A stretch of DNA of 50,403 nucleotides, taken from the NCBI GenBank assembly GCA_007132975.1, contig SLNO01000126.1, positions 1 to 50,403 of the forward strand. The letters are read 5' to 3'. A model generated the notes under the pieces. That model made no database searches. It was given only the letters and a program-made list of their open reading frames with translations, and was not told where the DNA came from. Every line of letters begins with the position of its first letter. The first letter of the stretch is position 1. Positions 8,040 to 17,201 of this stretch are shown here, piece after piece. Source of the stretch: Balneolales bacterium (GTDB taxonomy: Bacteria; Bacteroidota; Rhodothermia; Balneolales; Natronogracilivirgulaceae). A program made the position numbers and the translations under genes.

Positions 8040-9425
8040 ATGACCAATCGGTATTACCGTAACTCGGCGTTCACCCAATCCGTAGCAAACGCTGTTCCTC
8101 CACTTCAGACTGCATCTATCCCGTCACTAGCCACGGTGTTCATAATTTTCTTGTGGATGGGTTTGGCACCCCAAACCAGGGCGGCAACGGCATCCACCCT
8201 TTTCGGCAGCTCTTCTTCCAGCCAGCATGCCGCGCACCCGGAACATGCCACATCAGGGCAGTATGGCCAAAGCGGTGAAAACCTGGACTATGCCGGCATG
8301 GAGACGGGCTCCTTCGGAAGTGATTCGGACACACTCTGGTTCCTGATCCGGGTGGATGATATCTATTTCCGATCCGCGACATATCAGAATATGAGCGTCC
8401 CGCACAATTTCACCGATTTCCAGACGGCCGTGGAGCAGTTTGGCGCCAAGGTGACGTGGGGGGTTATCCCGCACCGGCTGCGGGAGGCGCTGAACGCCAC
8501 GGGTCATATGAGCCGCGACCTGCGTGAGAGTGTCGCGCGCGGACATGAGGTGTCAATGCACGGATTCAACCACATCTGTCCGCTCAACTGCAGCCAGAGC
8601 CCGTGGGGGCACGAAATGTACTGCCCAACCCGGAACCACCACTTCACCTATCAGGAGCAGGCAGCGCTGCTTGACAAGTCCCTGAAGCTGCTGAGCGATT
8701 CTCTGGATGTGGCACCGACTTCATTCATCGCTCCCGGGCACCATCTGGACGATACCACTTTCGAAGTACTTGTGGATCTGGACATGTTTGCCGTGTCCAA
8801 CTTCCGCGGTGGTGCCGACGAATCCTATCCAATGAAAGTGATCCAGGGGCTGGTGGATGTGCCGGTGCATGCCGAGTTCACCTGGGCGCTCACTCCTGCC
8901 AACTACGGATCCGAGCTTTCAAATGCCATTGCCGATGTCAGGGAACGCGGCGAGGCGGACGGATTTTACAACATCATGCTCCACGACCCTTTTACACGCC
9001 CGGGATATTACGATGGCCTGGTGATTGACTGGATGACCGATCTGCTGGATACGCTTACCACCTACTACGGCGACCGGATACAATTCATTACACTCAGTGA
9101 GGCGGCGGAGAAGTTCAAACAGACGGAGGTTTCCGCTGAGGAGCCGCTTGCGGATCGGCCGGACGGCTTGCATCTGCACCAGAATTATCCCAACCCATTC
9201 AATCCGGTCACAGTGATCCGATACGAGCTGGACCAGGCCGGGACGGTACGTCTGGAGGTTTTTGACGCTCTGGGCAGAAAGGTTGCCCTTCTGGATGAAG
9301 GCATGAGGTCACAGGGCGGCCATGAGGTGCGTTTCGACGCTTCGCAACTGGCAGGTGGTGTCTATCTGTACCGGCTGCAAACGACACAGTCCACACTGAC
9401 AAGGCGTATGCTCCTTGTGAGGTAG
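8040..9425 (+). CDS. Secreted polysaccharide-deacetylase-like protein with T9SS sorting domain
   Basis: The 461-residue protein has an N-terminal hydrophobic segment (about 27-50, TVFIIFLWMGLAPQTRAA). The catalytic-like domain (about 95-350) reads IRVDDIYF, GAKVTWGVIPH, HEVSMHGFNHICPLNC, FIAPGHHLDDTTFE and MLHDPFTRPGYY, which fits the DUF2334/NodB-like deacetylase fold with an Asp-Asp pair and metal-binding histidines. The last 80 residues are a type IX sorting domain: NYPNPFNPVTVIRYEL, LEVFDALGRKV, GGVYLYRL, ending MLLVR. It is therefore predicted to cross the outer membrane through the SprA system encoded at 34168-41466. The 168 bp before it show no convincing promoter. Confidence 0.8.
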   Translation: MTNRYYRNSAFTQSVANAVPPLQTASIPSLATVFIIFLWMGLAPQTRAATASTLFGSSSSSQHAAHPEHATSGQYGQSGENLDYAGMETGSFGSDSDTLWFLIRVDDIYFRSATYQNMSVPHNFTDFQTAVEQFGAKVTWGVIPHRLREALNATGHMSRDLRESVARGHEVSMHGFNHICPLNCSQSPWGHEMYCPTRNHHFTYQEQAALLDKSLKLLSDSLDVAPTSFIAPGHHLDDTTFEVLVDLDMFAVSNFRGGADESYPMKVIQGLVDVPVHAEFTWALTPANYGSELSNAIADVRERGEADGFYNIMLHDPFTRPGYYDGLVIDWMTDLLDTLTTYYGDRIQFITLSEAAEKFKQTEVSAEEPLADRPDGLHLHQNYPNPFNPVTVIRYELDQAGTVRLEVFDALGRKVALLDEGMRSQGGHEVRFDASQLAGGVYLYRLQTTQSTLTRRMLLVR

Positions 9426-9460
9426 AAAAACTGCTTTATACACACCTGTCGCAGAGCCAA

Positions 9461-9916
9461 TTACTCATCCTCCCCTTCCTCTTTCCTTCGGAGGATGTAG
9501 TGGTCGACGGAGCACTTGCCTGATCCGTAAAAGAAAAACACGATCAGAAGCACAAATATGAGCAGGGAATATTCCAGCTCGGTGGTTGGGCCAAAAAAGG
9601 TACTGCCCTGCCCTGAGTAGTAAATGGCCCCAAGCAGTACAATGGGCATCTGTGCCAGCACGGCGATGCGGGTAAGCATGCCGAAAATGATCATGAGTCC
9701 ACCGCCCAGATGTGCAAAGACCACATAGTGCGATACCACGAAGGCGTTGAGCGGCATGGTGGCGTCGATGTAGTCGTACAGAAGCGTAAGGTTTTCTACG
9801 AAATAGTATCCTTTGTAGACCAGCAGGGCACCGAGGAAAATACGCAGTCCTTCGATCCAATAGTGGCGTTTTTCAACGATACGCTGGTTCAGCGTATGGA
9901 TTGCTGTGGCAGTCAT
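9461..9916 (-). CDS. DoxX-family membrane protein
   Basis: The 151-residue protein has four predicted membrane helices with the family features GLRIFLGALLVYKGYYFV, VVFAHLGGGLMIIFGMLTRIA and a last helix LLIFVLLIVFFFYGSGKCSVDHY. DoxX members are poorly defined inner-membrane proteins linked to oxidoreductase and quinone-related functions; nothing here fixes a role. It is the last gene of the minus-strand run and is 125 bp from the mtfA-like gene, so it may have its own promoter (TCATTTTG near 9976 is one mismatch from the -7 box). It is convergent with the T9SS cargo gene. Confidence 0.8.
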   Translation of the reverse strand: MTATAIHTLNQRIVEKRHYWIEGLRIFLGALLVYKGYYFVENLTLLYDYIDATMPLNAFVVSHYVVFAHLGGGLMIIFGMLTRIAVLAQMPIVLLGAIYYSGQGSTFFGPTTELEYSLLIFVLLIVFFFYGSGKCSVDHYILRRKEEGEDE

Positions 9917-10041
9917 GAGGATTCCTCCCGGGTTGGTGAGAAAAATGAAACCGCGAACTGCTACAATTGCTGCAAAATGATGATGATGCTGTTAATGGTA
10001 ACCTGTGTTCTAGTAATAAAAAATAGGACTCACCAGATAAT

Positions 10042-10803
10042 TTACGAAAAATCGGGATTCAGTTGGTAGAACTCTTGCAGCACCCGGTCCACTTCCGGCC
10101 AGGCACCGCGGATCCGGTCAGGGCGTTCCAGCCATGTCTCGGTCATGACCGCAAAAAATTCGTGGATGTTGGTTGCGGCGTACTCATCCACCATCACCGG
10201 GCGGCCCCTGTCCATTTTGTCAAGCAGTTTCCGGTAGGATGATTTGAGGATCGCGGCCATTCCCGGTTCTCCGTCGCGACGCTGCCAGGCGAAATTTTCC
10301 ATGGTGGCGCCCCACTCGTAGTCGAGCTGGTGGGCACATTCGTGGAAGACGATGTTGGCACCATCGCTGGGGTGGCGCAGGTCATAGGCGACTTCGTCCC
10401 ACGCGAAGACCAGCACGCCCTGGTCCCACGACTCGCCGCTGCGGCTCTCCACTCCTTCGGTGACCACGCCGTCAACACCCGACTCGCTGTACGGGGCATG
10501 GTACTCAGACGGGTAGACCAGCACGGAGCGCAGGTAGGGGTAGATGTCCGACACACCGCCAAGCAGCGGGATGCAGGCCAGCCCAGCGATCAGCAGGCTT
10601 TTCTCCTCGTCGAGGATCATCCCCCCGCATCCTTCAAAACTCTTTTCCGCCAAGAAATAACGGACCATTTGCTCGAATTTATCCCGTTGACCGGAATTCA
10701 TTTTCGCGTACTGCGGAATGTTCCTGTCCATGATGCGGCGCCAGCTGTCAGGGAACGGCTGCCTGTCCAGTTTCTTGCGCTTCCAGTTGCGGATGAATCC
10801 CAT
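10042..10803 (-). CDS. MtfA-type (M90) zinc metallopeptidase
   Basis: The 253-residue protein has the M90 zinc motif IVFHECAHQLDYEWG (HExxH) and the distal glutamate region DEYAATNIHEFFAVMTETWLERP. The N-terminal half has the MtfA features ILDEEKSLLIAGLACIPLLG and YPYLRSVLVYPSEY. In E. coli MtfA is a cytosolic aminopeptidase-like protein that binds Mlc. I chose ATG 10803, which has GAGGT 7 bp upstream; the frame can also begin at GTG 10812. It follows the aldo/keto reductase after about 38 bp on the same strand. Confidence 0.85.
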   Translation of the reverse strand: MGFIRNWKRKKLDRQPFPDSWRRIMDRNIPQYAKMNSGQRDKFEQMVRYFLAEKSFEGCGGMILDEEKSLLIAGLACIPLLGGVSDIYPYLRSVLVYPSEYHAPYSESGVDGVVTEGVESRSGESWDQGVLVFAWDEVAYDLRHPSDGANIVFHECAHQLDYEWGATMENFAWQRRDGEPGMAAILKSSYRKLLDKMDRGRPVMVDEYAATNIHEFFAVMTETWLERPDRIRGAWPEVDRVLQEFYQLNPDFS

Positions 10804-10841
10804 GTATGGCACCTCAAAATTGTGGTCTCAACGGTGTGGAA

Positions 10842-11765
10842 TCAGGGCACCCCGGTACCGGTGGATGCGCTCCAGATACGGAACCACTGTTCGCGCGAGA
10901 GTGAGATGGCAAGTGCATCTGCTGCCGAACGGATCCGCTCCGATTTTCCGGTTCCAGTCACGGGAAAGATACCGGACGGATGCCGCAGCAGCCAGGCAAG
11001 AGCCACCTGCTCCAGCGTATGGCCGCCTGTCTCCTGCCCTATTTCAGACAACACCCGGCGCAGCCTCTGTGCCTGTTCATTCTGATCTGAAAAAAGGCGT
11101 CCGCCGGCGAGCGGCGACCATGCCATAGGTGCAATACGCCGTTCCTGGCACTGGTCGAGCGTACCGTCATGCAGGGGTTCGATATGCATGACCGATAATT
11201 CGATCTGATTTGTGACCAACGGGAACGGCAGGCGGCTCTGCAGCAGAGACAGTTGTGACGGTGTAAAGTTGGAAACGCCGAAAAAGCGTACCTTTCCGTC
11301 GCTGTGCAGCTTTTCAAACGCAGCGGCGGTTTCATCGGCATCCATCAGGACATCGGGACGGTGGATGAGCAGCACATCGATGAAATCGGTCCGAAGGTTT
11401 TCAAGGGAGGCTTCCGCAGCACCGATGATGTATTCCCTGTCGGTGTTGTAGTGCTGGTGATCAATGCCGGGCCGGGTGTGTGAATGTTGCAGACAAATTC
11501 CGCATTTAGTGACGAGCTGCATACGGCTGCGCAGCGAATCCTGTATCCTGGCTCCGCCCCCTGCAACCGCCTCGCCGAACACCTGTTCAGAGGTATAATC
11601 GCCGTAGACGTCGGCATGGTCCAATGTGCTGACACCCATATCCAGACAGGCATGCACGAAATCCAGAAGGGTGCTGCCGGATATGCCCCAATGCTTCAGC
11701 CGCCAGAAGCCCGCCACTATACGGGAGCATTCCGGACCATCAATGCCCATTTGCCTTGTTTCCAT
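10842..11765 (-). CDS. Aldo/keto reductase, YdhF-like
   Basis: The 307-residue protein contains the aldo/keto reductase catalytic tetrad: Asp and Tyr in TLDHADVYGDYTSE, Lys in LVTKCGICL and His in DVLLIHRPDVLMD. FFGVSNFTPSQL and the NADPH-binding IFPVTGTGKSERI segment near the C-terminus complete the family pattern. It most resembles the YdhF group of NADPH-dependent reductases; the physiological carbonyl substrate is unknown. It is 21 bp downstream of the metallophosphoesterase gene on the same strand. Confidence 0.88.
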   Translation of the reverse strand: METRQMGIDGPECSRIVAGFWRLKHWGISGSTLLDFVHACLDMGVSTLDHADVYGDYTSEQVFGEAVAGGGARIQDSLRSRMQLVTKCGICLQHSHTRPGIDHQHYNTDREYIIGAAEASLENLRTDFIDVLLIHRPDVLMDADETAAAFEKLHSDGKVRFFGVSNFTPSQLSLLQSRLPFPLVTNQIELSVMHIEPLHDGTLDQCQERRIAPMAWSPLAGGRLFSDQNEQAQRLRRVLSEIGQETGGHTLEQVALAWLLRHPSGIFPVTGTGKSERIRSAADALAISLSREQWFRIWSASTGTGVP

Positions 11766-11786
11766 TCCATTTCACCCGGTTAATTG

Positions 11787-12770
11787 TTATGCGGTCACCA
11801 GATCCGTCACCGTTGATGGCAAACTTGCCAGCGATTCGGCATCGTCATTGCCAATTGTGACGGGATAGTTTCGGTTCTGCACAGCGGCGATCCGCTTGCC
11901 CCTGTCGAAATGGAAATCGAGCCGGCCAAGCACGATGCCTGCAAAGCCGACCTGCGAGATCCAAGTGCGGCTGCCGTCCGGTTTCTCGAAAACTTCGGGT
12001 TCCGGCATGAAGGTATGGGTGTGGCCTCCAACGATGAGATCGATACCATCCACCTGTTGAGCCACCACACGGTCGCTCACGCGGTTGTCTCTGTAATGAT
12101 AGCCTATGTGAGACAGGCAGATGACCATGTCGCACCCGTGGTATCCCTTGAGGTGCGCTGCGGTATCGGCAGCCACTTCCACCGGATCAAGATAGGTCAC
12201 GCCCCGGTGCAGATGAGGCAGCACCAGATTTTCAAATGCAACGCCAAGCCCGAATATGCCGATTTTGATGCCTGCAACCTCACGTATCAGGAACTTATGG
12301 ATGCGCAGACCCATGCGGGTAGTGCCGAAATCGTAATTGGTGGACACGAACGGGAAGCGCGCTTTGTCCATGACATCCTCAAAACCCCGCACTCCGTTGT
12401 CAAATTCGTGGTTGCCTATAGTGACGGCGTCGTAGCCCATTTTGGTCATCACCTCAAAATCCAGGGCGCCGTTGTACTTGTTGAAGTAGGGAGTCCCCTG
12501 AAACACGTCGCCGGCATCCACCAGCAGACTGTCCGGGTTTTCTGCCCGGAGCCGCCGTATCAGCGTTGCGCGCCGTGCCACACCGCCCATGCCGGCATAT
12601 CTCGGCGCGGATGCGGGAAACGGCTCGATGCGGGCATGCGTGTCGTTGGTGTGCAGGATGGTGACGCGGCTGCGTGCGGCGCCCAATGCGTCGCCAAAGG
12701 GACCAAATCCACCCAGGCCGATACCGGCGCCAATGATGGCAGAGCTTTTAAGGAATGACTTTCTGTTCAT
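11787..12770 (-). CDS. 5'-nucleotidase-family metallophosphoesterase (N-terminal domain only), exported
   Basis: The 327-residue protein starts with an export signal (MNRKSFLKSSAIIGAGIGLG), followed by the calcineurin-like phosphoesterase motifs of UshA-type nucleotidases: HTNDTHARIEP, DAGDVFQGTPYFN, TIGNHEFDNG, CLSHIGYH and VGGHTHTFM, which hold two metal ions. It lacks the C-terminal substrate-binding domain that full-length 5'-nucleotidases carry. That domain is encoded separately just upstream (12777-13520), 6 bp away. The two proteins probably act together in the periplasm on nucleotides or sugar nucleotides. Confidence 0.88.
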   Translation of the reverse strand: MNRKSFLKSSAIIGAGIGLGGFGPFGDALGAARSRVTILHTNDTHARIEPFPASAPRYAGMGGVARRATLIRRLRAENPDSLLVDAGDVFQGTPYFNKYNGALDFEVMTKMGYDAVTIGNHEFDNGVRGFEDVMDKARFPFVSTNYDFGTTRMGLRIHKFLIREVAGIKIGIFGLGVAFENLVLPHLHRGVTYLDPVEVAADTAAHLKGYHGCDMVICLSHIGYHYRDNRVSDRVVAQQVDGIDLIVGGHTHTFMPEPEVFEKPDGSRTWISQVGFAGIVLGRLDFHFDRGKRIAAVQNRNYPVTIGNDDAESLASLPSTVTDLVTA

Positions 12771-12776
12771 GGCTGG

Positions 12777-13520
12777 TCAGTTTCGTATGCGCTGGTCGAT
12801 GTACGGTGCGATGCTCTCCCTGGCGCGGAGGTACTCAATGATGGCATCGCGGATGAGGATGTTGACGTTGCGACGCTCAAGGGGTTCCCAGAGTGTGGGG
12901 GCGTCCCCCCCGCCGTCGGCCATCCAGTTGTTGGTGGCAAGCCAGTAATGGCGGTCCGGGTCCACGCTCAGTGAATCGATAAGGATGTCGCGCGCCTTTC
13001 CGTCGACAATGCGGAACCGGATACCGCTCACTGCCTCGCCGTTTACAGCGGCCAGCTCGTCGGCGATCTTTTTGATCTGCTCCCCGGAAAAACGAAGCAC
13101 GGCTATGTAGTTTTCGAAGGGCATAAGTTCGTAGATATGTCCGACCGTGATCTCACCCTCCGGCAGCGGGACGCGCAGCCCGCCGTTGTTCATGACGCTT
13201 ATATCCACCCTTTTGCGCATCTCTGCCGTAGCCCGGTATCGAACGATATCGGCCGACAGGTTGCCCAAGGCACCTTCTGGTTGTCCACGCTCGAACGGGC
13301 CCTCACTGACTGTGAGCACACGGTTCATTGTGCGGCCCATGTCACGAACGTAAGGACCTATCAGCTCGCTCATTGCCCGGTCGTCCTCAATGCCGATGTC
13401 TATGTCGTAGTAAATATGGTCGAATTCGGCAGCTTCGTGCTCATAGACACGTTCGGCAGACCCACACTGTGTGAGCAGGAAAAGCGCGAGGAGAAGGGGT
13501 AGCAGTCGTGTTTGTATCAC
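12777..13520 (-). CDS. 5'-nucleotidase C-terminal domain lipoprotein
   Basis: The 247-residue product starts at GTG 13520 and has a lipoprotein signal peptide with lipobox LLTQC (Cys at about 19). The body matches the 5'-nucleotidase C-terminal domain: GNLSADIVRYRA, MNNGGLRVPLPEGEITVGHIYELMPFENYIAVLRFSG and TNNWMADGGGDAP. This domain normally follows the phosphoesterase domain in one chain and positions the nucleotide base. Here it is a separate lipoprotein placed before the catalytic gene. Co-expression is supported by the 6-bp spacing. Confidence 0.87.
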   Translation of the reverse strand: MIQTRLLPLLLALFLLTQCGSAERVYEHEAAEFDHIYYDIDIGIEDDRAMSELIGPYVRDMGRTMNRVLTVSEGPFERGQPEGALGNLSADIVRYRATAEMRKRVDISVMNNGGLRVPLPEGEITVGHIYELMPFENYIAVLRFSGEQIKKIADELAAVNGEAVSGIRFRIVDGKARDILIDSLSVDPDRHYWLATNNWMADGGGDAPTLWEPLERRNVNILIRDAIIEYLRARESIAPYIDQRIRN

Positions 13521-13567
13521 CTTGCTGATGTAATTAAGAGGAATTTAGCGGGATTCGGGTGCCCATA

Positions 13568-14479
13568 TCACCGATTGCGCATGCGGTCAAACAGCATCTG
13601 CTGAAATGTGATCCGCTGATAGTCGCCGGGAATTTGAAATCGCGATTCGGGAATACTTTGAGGGGTAATATCTTTTATTTTTATTATTTCGGCAAGCTCT
13701 CCGTTTGCCCACAGCTCGGCGCGGACCGGCAGCATCTCATTCACGAACCATCGCTCGGCCGGAAGTCCCGAAAGTGACAGCTGTTTTGTGAGCCATTGTT
13801 CGGAAAGCAGGCCCCATGGAATGGAAAGCTGATCGGTGACCCAAAAGTGCCACTCGGAGCTGCTTCCCTCCTGGCTGGCAATCCACTTTTCTGCTTGATA
13901 CCCTTCAACTTGTTTCCGCTCGCCAGTCGACTTGAATGAGACATCCGGTTCCTCCTGCTGCTCCCCGGAAGCACGTCCACGCATGGAATCCAGCATGGCA
14001 ATCATCTGCTGCAGCTCCTGCCGTGTCATGATAACGGCTTTGCGGTCGGAGGTCAGGAATACAAAATCTTCCCTTCCCTGGCGCACGATGATGCCTTCGG
14101 CGCGTATGTTTCCAAGAATTTCTACGGATCCGCCCTCGGACTGAATCAGGAGGATATAATCCGGGTGGATGAGCAACGGGGTGCTCGACACCCAATGCTC
14201 GCTCCCATCGGCGCGTACGGTGTAGCGGCTGAGCGTTATGCTTCCCTCGAAAGGATTGTTGGCGGCAGCGACTGATTTTTCTGTGAAATCGTACATGGCT
14301 CCCGGCTGGCCGGTCACCAAGGCTGCATCCTTCTGATTACCATGATTACTGTCATTGGCATTGACAGACGGCACAGACACGTTTGTCAGTGGCAAGCTCA
14401 GAAGCAGGAGCGCGGAAAACATCCAACTTATTGTGCGTTTCACAATTGCGGACTTCCGGTATACGTTTGCGTCTCGCAT
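13568..14479 (-). CDS. Exported protein of unknown function, DUF4412-like
   Basis: From ATG 14479 (GGTGAG upstream) the product is 303 residues with a signal peptide around KRTISWMFSALLLLSLPL, cleaved near the Val-Asn-Ala. The mature part is beta-rich, with VEILGNIRAEGIIVR, KAVIMTRQELQQMIAMLDSM, and VEGYQAEKWI followed by WHFWVTDQLSIPWG. This arrangement (response to an indicator value, then a conversion to a secreted beta protein) resembles DUF4412 proteins of Bacteroidota; I am not certain. Alternative starts are ATG 14587, which overlaps the mnmA stop as TGATG but would put 48 residues ahead of the signal, and GTG 14443. Confidence 0.65.
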   Translation of the reverse strand: MRDANVYRKSAIVKRTISWMFSALLLLSLPLTNVSVPSVNANDSNHGNQKDAALVTGQPGAMYDFTEKSVAAANNPFEGSITLSRYTVRADGSEHWVSSTPLLIHPDYILLIQSEGGSVEILGNIRAEGIIVRQGREDFVFLTSDRKAVIMTRQELQQMIAMLDSMRGRASGEQQEEPDVSFKSTGERKQVEGYQAEKWIASQEGSSSEWHFWVTDQLSIPWGLLSEQWLTKQLSLSGLPAERWFVNEMLPVRAELWANGELAEIIKIKDITPQSIPESRFQIPGDYQRITFQQMLFDRMRNR

Positions 14480-14586
14480 TTGATGGCACTCACCGGAATC
14501 GCGGCCTGGAAATGACGGCAGAGCATTGCAGCGCACATCCGACATCAAAAGCATATCTGCGCGGTTGGATCTGTTTTGAGTCTTCA

Positions 14587-15720
14587 TCAGGAAGAAGTAA
14601 GGTTGTCAAAAAGCGGATCGGTTGCCTTGAGGATCCATCCTCCGGCAAGCACATCATTACCCTCATATGCCACCAGGGCCTGTCCCGGGGTGATGGCCGA
14701 CCTTCCCTGAGGAAAGCGTACAAGGAACTCGTCATCGCCCGTCTGGGTCATGAATCCGGATTTGCCGGTGTCGTTGTAGCGGATAGCGGCGTTCACCGGC
14801 ATTTCCTCCTCAGTGATGCGCTCGTACTTGCCCATCACGATGTTGCGTGCCACGGCTGTGGTATTGATCAGGTCCGCCTCCTCACCCACAGTGATGGTGT
14901 TTGTATCAGGGTCGATGTGTGTCACGTAGACCGGTTTGCCCATGGCCAGGTGCAGCCCGCGCCGCTGGCCGATCGTGTAGAACGGATAGCCGCGATGCTT
15001 GCCGACCACGTTTCCGTCGCGGTCCACAAACAGGCCACCCTCCACCTTGTCTTGCAGTCCATCCACACGGTCGCGCAGAAAGCGGCGGTAGTCGTTGTCC
15101 GGCACAAAGCAGATTTCGTACGAATCTTTCTTGTTGGCCACGTTGAACAGACCGAACTCCTCTGCAAACCGCCGTATCTCGGATTTATGATAGCTGCCAA
15201 GGGGAAAACGCGTGCGCGCCAGATGCTTCTGATCCACACCCCAGAGGGCGTAAGACTGATCCTTATTGATATCCTTGCCGCGCGAAATCACATATCGGCC
15301 GCTTTCCTCGCGCACATTGGCATAGTGACCTGTGGCGATGAAATCGCAACCCAGCTTGTCGGCGCGCTTGAGGAGTGCGGCCCATTTGATGTGGGTGTTG
15401 CAGAGGACGCACGGGTTAGGTGTGCGACCGGCCATGTACTCTTCCACAAAGCGTTCTATTACCCAGTCGCCGAACTCATCTCGGATATCGACGATGAAAT
15501 GGTTGAACCCGAAGCGTCCGGCCACCTCGCGCGCATCGTTCATGGATTCCAGAGTGCAGCATCCGGTCTCTTTGTTGGATTTGCCGCCACTCTGTGCGTA
15601 ATCCCAGGTCTTCATGGTGATGCCGATCACTTCGTACCCCTGCTCACTGAGCATGACGGCGGCCACCGAGGAATCAACGCCCCCGCTCATGGCCACCAGC
15701 ACGCGTCCTTTGGAACTCAT
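14587..15720 (-). CDS. mnmA: tRNA-specific 2-thiouridylase
   Basis: MnmA activates U34 of Lys, Glu and Gln tRNAs with ATP and inserts sulfur. The 377-residue protein has the PP-loop AMSGGVDSSVAAVML (about 10-24), the first catalytic cysteine in NPCVLCNTHIKW (about 101-104), FIATGHYANV, and the second catalytic cysteine in SYEICFVPDNDYRRFL (about 200). RRGLHLAMGKPVYV and the C-terminal beta-barrel are also present. Length is as expected. It heads the minus-strand run down to 9461 and is separated by 158 bp from thrC. Confidence 0.96.
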   Translation of the reverse strand: MSSKGRVLVAMSGGVDSSVAAVMLSEQGYEVIGITMKTWDYAQSGGKSNKETGCCTLESMNDAREVAGRFGFNHFIVDIRDEFGDWVIERFVEEYMAGRTPNPCVLCNTHIKWAALLKRADKLGCDFIATGHYANVREESGRYVISRGKDINKDQSYALWGVDQKHLARTRFPLGSYHKSEIRRFAEEFGLFNVANKKDSYEICFVPDNDYRRFLRDRVDGLQDKVEGGLFVDRDGNVVGKHRGYPFYTIGQRRGLHLAMGKPVYVTHIDPDTNTITVGEEADLINTTAVARNIVMGKYERITEEEMPVNAAIRYNDTGKSGFMTQTGDDEFLVRFPQGRSAITPGQALVAYEGNDVLAGGWILKATDPLFDNLTSS

Positions 15721-15769
15721 AACTGCTATAAAATTAAACTGATTTAGTGCCAGGCGTCAGGTGGCTGAA

Positions 15770-15800
15770 AACCGGAGCGGCCGGAACCGGCCGGCCAGCG
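15770..15800 (-). terminator. Possible terminator of the thr operon
   Basis: In the 158-bp thrC-mnmA gap the minus strand has a very GC-rich inverted repeat (CGGCCGG / CCGGCCG with a two-base centre). The sequence after it reaches TTTT only after about seven more bases. It could end the thr transcript or simply separate the operons. Confidence 0.3.
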
Positions 15801-15878
15801 CAACCCCCTGCACCCAAAAAACTGTATTTGGTAAAGATACGGCTTTTCCGTCTCTCACTAAACGTGGATTGATCGGAT

Positions 15879-17201
15879 TTAGTTTTCCAGCAGCACATCG
15901 CGGACCGCATCCAGACTTGCTTCAACCGGGATCGACTGCTTCTTTCCAGCAGCCACTTGCAGCAGCTGCCCGGGCGTTACAAGCGCATCAGGAAGCAGGG
16001 AGGTGATGGTTTCCGGAAATTTGGCGGGATGGGCGGTGGCCAGTATCAGGCCCTGTTCGTTGTCAGCCGTGTGCTCCCTGCATCCAAGATAACCTACGGC
16101 CGTGTGGGGGTCCATAAGATACCCATATTGCTCCCATACTTCGGTAATGGCCTGGCGCGTCTGCCGGTCGTCGAACCAGGCTCCCAGAATGTCCCGAGCC
16201 ATGGCCTGGTGGTCATTGCCATAGAGGTCCAACATGCGGTCGAAATTGCTTGGATTACCCACATCCATGGCATTGGAAATGGTGCGCAGTGAGGATTTCG
16301 GGTGGAAGTTGCCGTCACTCAGATAGTCGGGTACCACATGGTTGACATTTGTGGCGGCGATGAATCTGCTGACCGGAAGACCCATTCTGTGTGCCAGGAG
16401 TCCGGCTGTGAGGTTGCCGAAGTTGCCGCTGGGTACCGAGCAGACGACCGGCCGGGTCATCTCGCCTTGAGCCGACACGCTCTTGCCTTCCGGGAGCATG
16501 CCAGCCACGGCATGGATATAGTAGATCATCTGCGGCAGCAGCCGGGCGATATTGATGGAGTTGGCCGTGGTGAGCTGCCGGGCGTTGCAGATCCGCTCGT
16601 CGGCAAAACAGGCCTTGACCAGACGCTGGCAGTCATCAAAGGTTCCGTCCACTTCCAGGGCTGTGATGTTTCCGCCCAGTGTGGTAAACTGCTTTTCCTG
16701 AAGCGGACTCACCTGTCCGGAGGGATAGAGCACATAGACCTCTACACCGGGGGCATTGTGGAAACCCTGGGCAACGGCGGCACCGGTATCCCCTGAGGTG
16801 GCTGTGACGATGGTGATGGTTTCGCCCTCCTTCCGTGCGAACACGGACATCATGGCGGCCATCGTGCGGGCACCGAAATCCTTGAACGCAAGGGTCGGGC
16901 CATGGAACAGCTCCAGTATGTGGGTCCGCTCATCCAGTGAAACCAGGGGTGCGTCAAAGGTGAAGGCACGACCGGCAATTTCGTCCCTTTCAGCATCAGT
17001 GAAATCGTCCGCCAGCAACAGGTCAAAGACGATGCGCGCTTTGGATGTGATGGATCTTTCACGCAACGCCTGCCAGAATGACAGCGGCATCAGGGGCAGT
17101 GATTCCGGCATGTACAGACCGCCATCAGGTGCCAGCCCGCGCATGACTGCCGTACGAAAATCAACCTTTTCCTCTTTATTGCGGGTGCTGTACAGTTTCA
17201 T
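15879..17201 (-). CDS. thrC: Threonine synthase
   Basis: ThrC converts O-phosphohomoserine to threonine with pyridoxal phosphate. The 440-residue protein is of the E. coli/plant-free type: MKLYSTRNKEEKVDFRTAVMRGLAPDGGLYMPE at the start, the PLP lysine in PTLAFKDFGARTMAAMM (about 110), ATSGDTGAAVAQG, and SVPSGNFGNLTAGLLA as the phosphate-binding loop. It is the last gene of thrA-thrB-thrC. The 140-bp gap before it holds one copy of the repeated leader element, whose short reading frame stops on the thrC start codon (ATGA). Confidence 0.95.
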   Translation of the reverse strand: MKLYSTRNKEEKVDFRTAVMRGLAPDGGLYMPESLPLMPLSFWQALRERSITSKARIVFDLLLADDFTDAERDEIAGRAFTFDAPLVSLDERTHILELFHGPTLAFKDFGARTMAAMMSVFARKEGETITIVTATSGDTGAAVAQGFHNAPGVEVYVLYPSGQVSPLQEKQFTTLGGNITALEVDGTFDDCQRLVKACFADERICNARQLTTANSINIARLLPQMIYYIHAVAGMLPEGKSVSAQGEMTRPVVCSVPSGNFGNLTAGLLAHRMGLPVSRFIAATNVNHVVPDYLSDGNFHPKSSLRTISNAMDVGNPSNFDRMLDLYGNDHQAMARDILGAWFDDRQTRQAITEVWEQYGYLMDPHTAVGYLGCREHTADNEQGLILATAHPAKFPETITSLLPDALVTPGQLLQVAAGKKQSIPVEASLDAVRDVLLEN

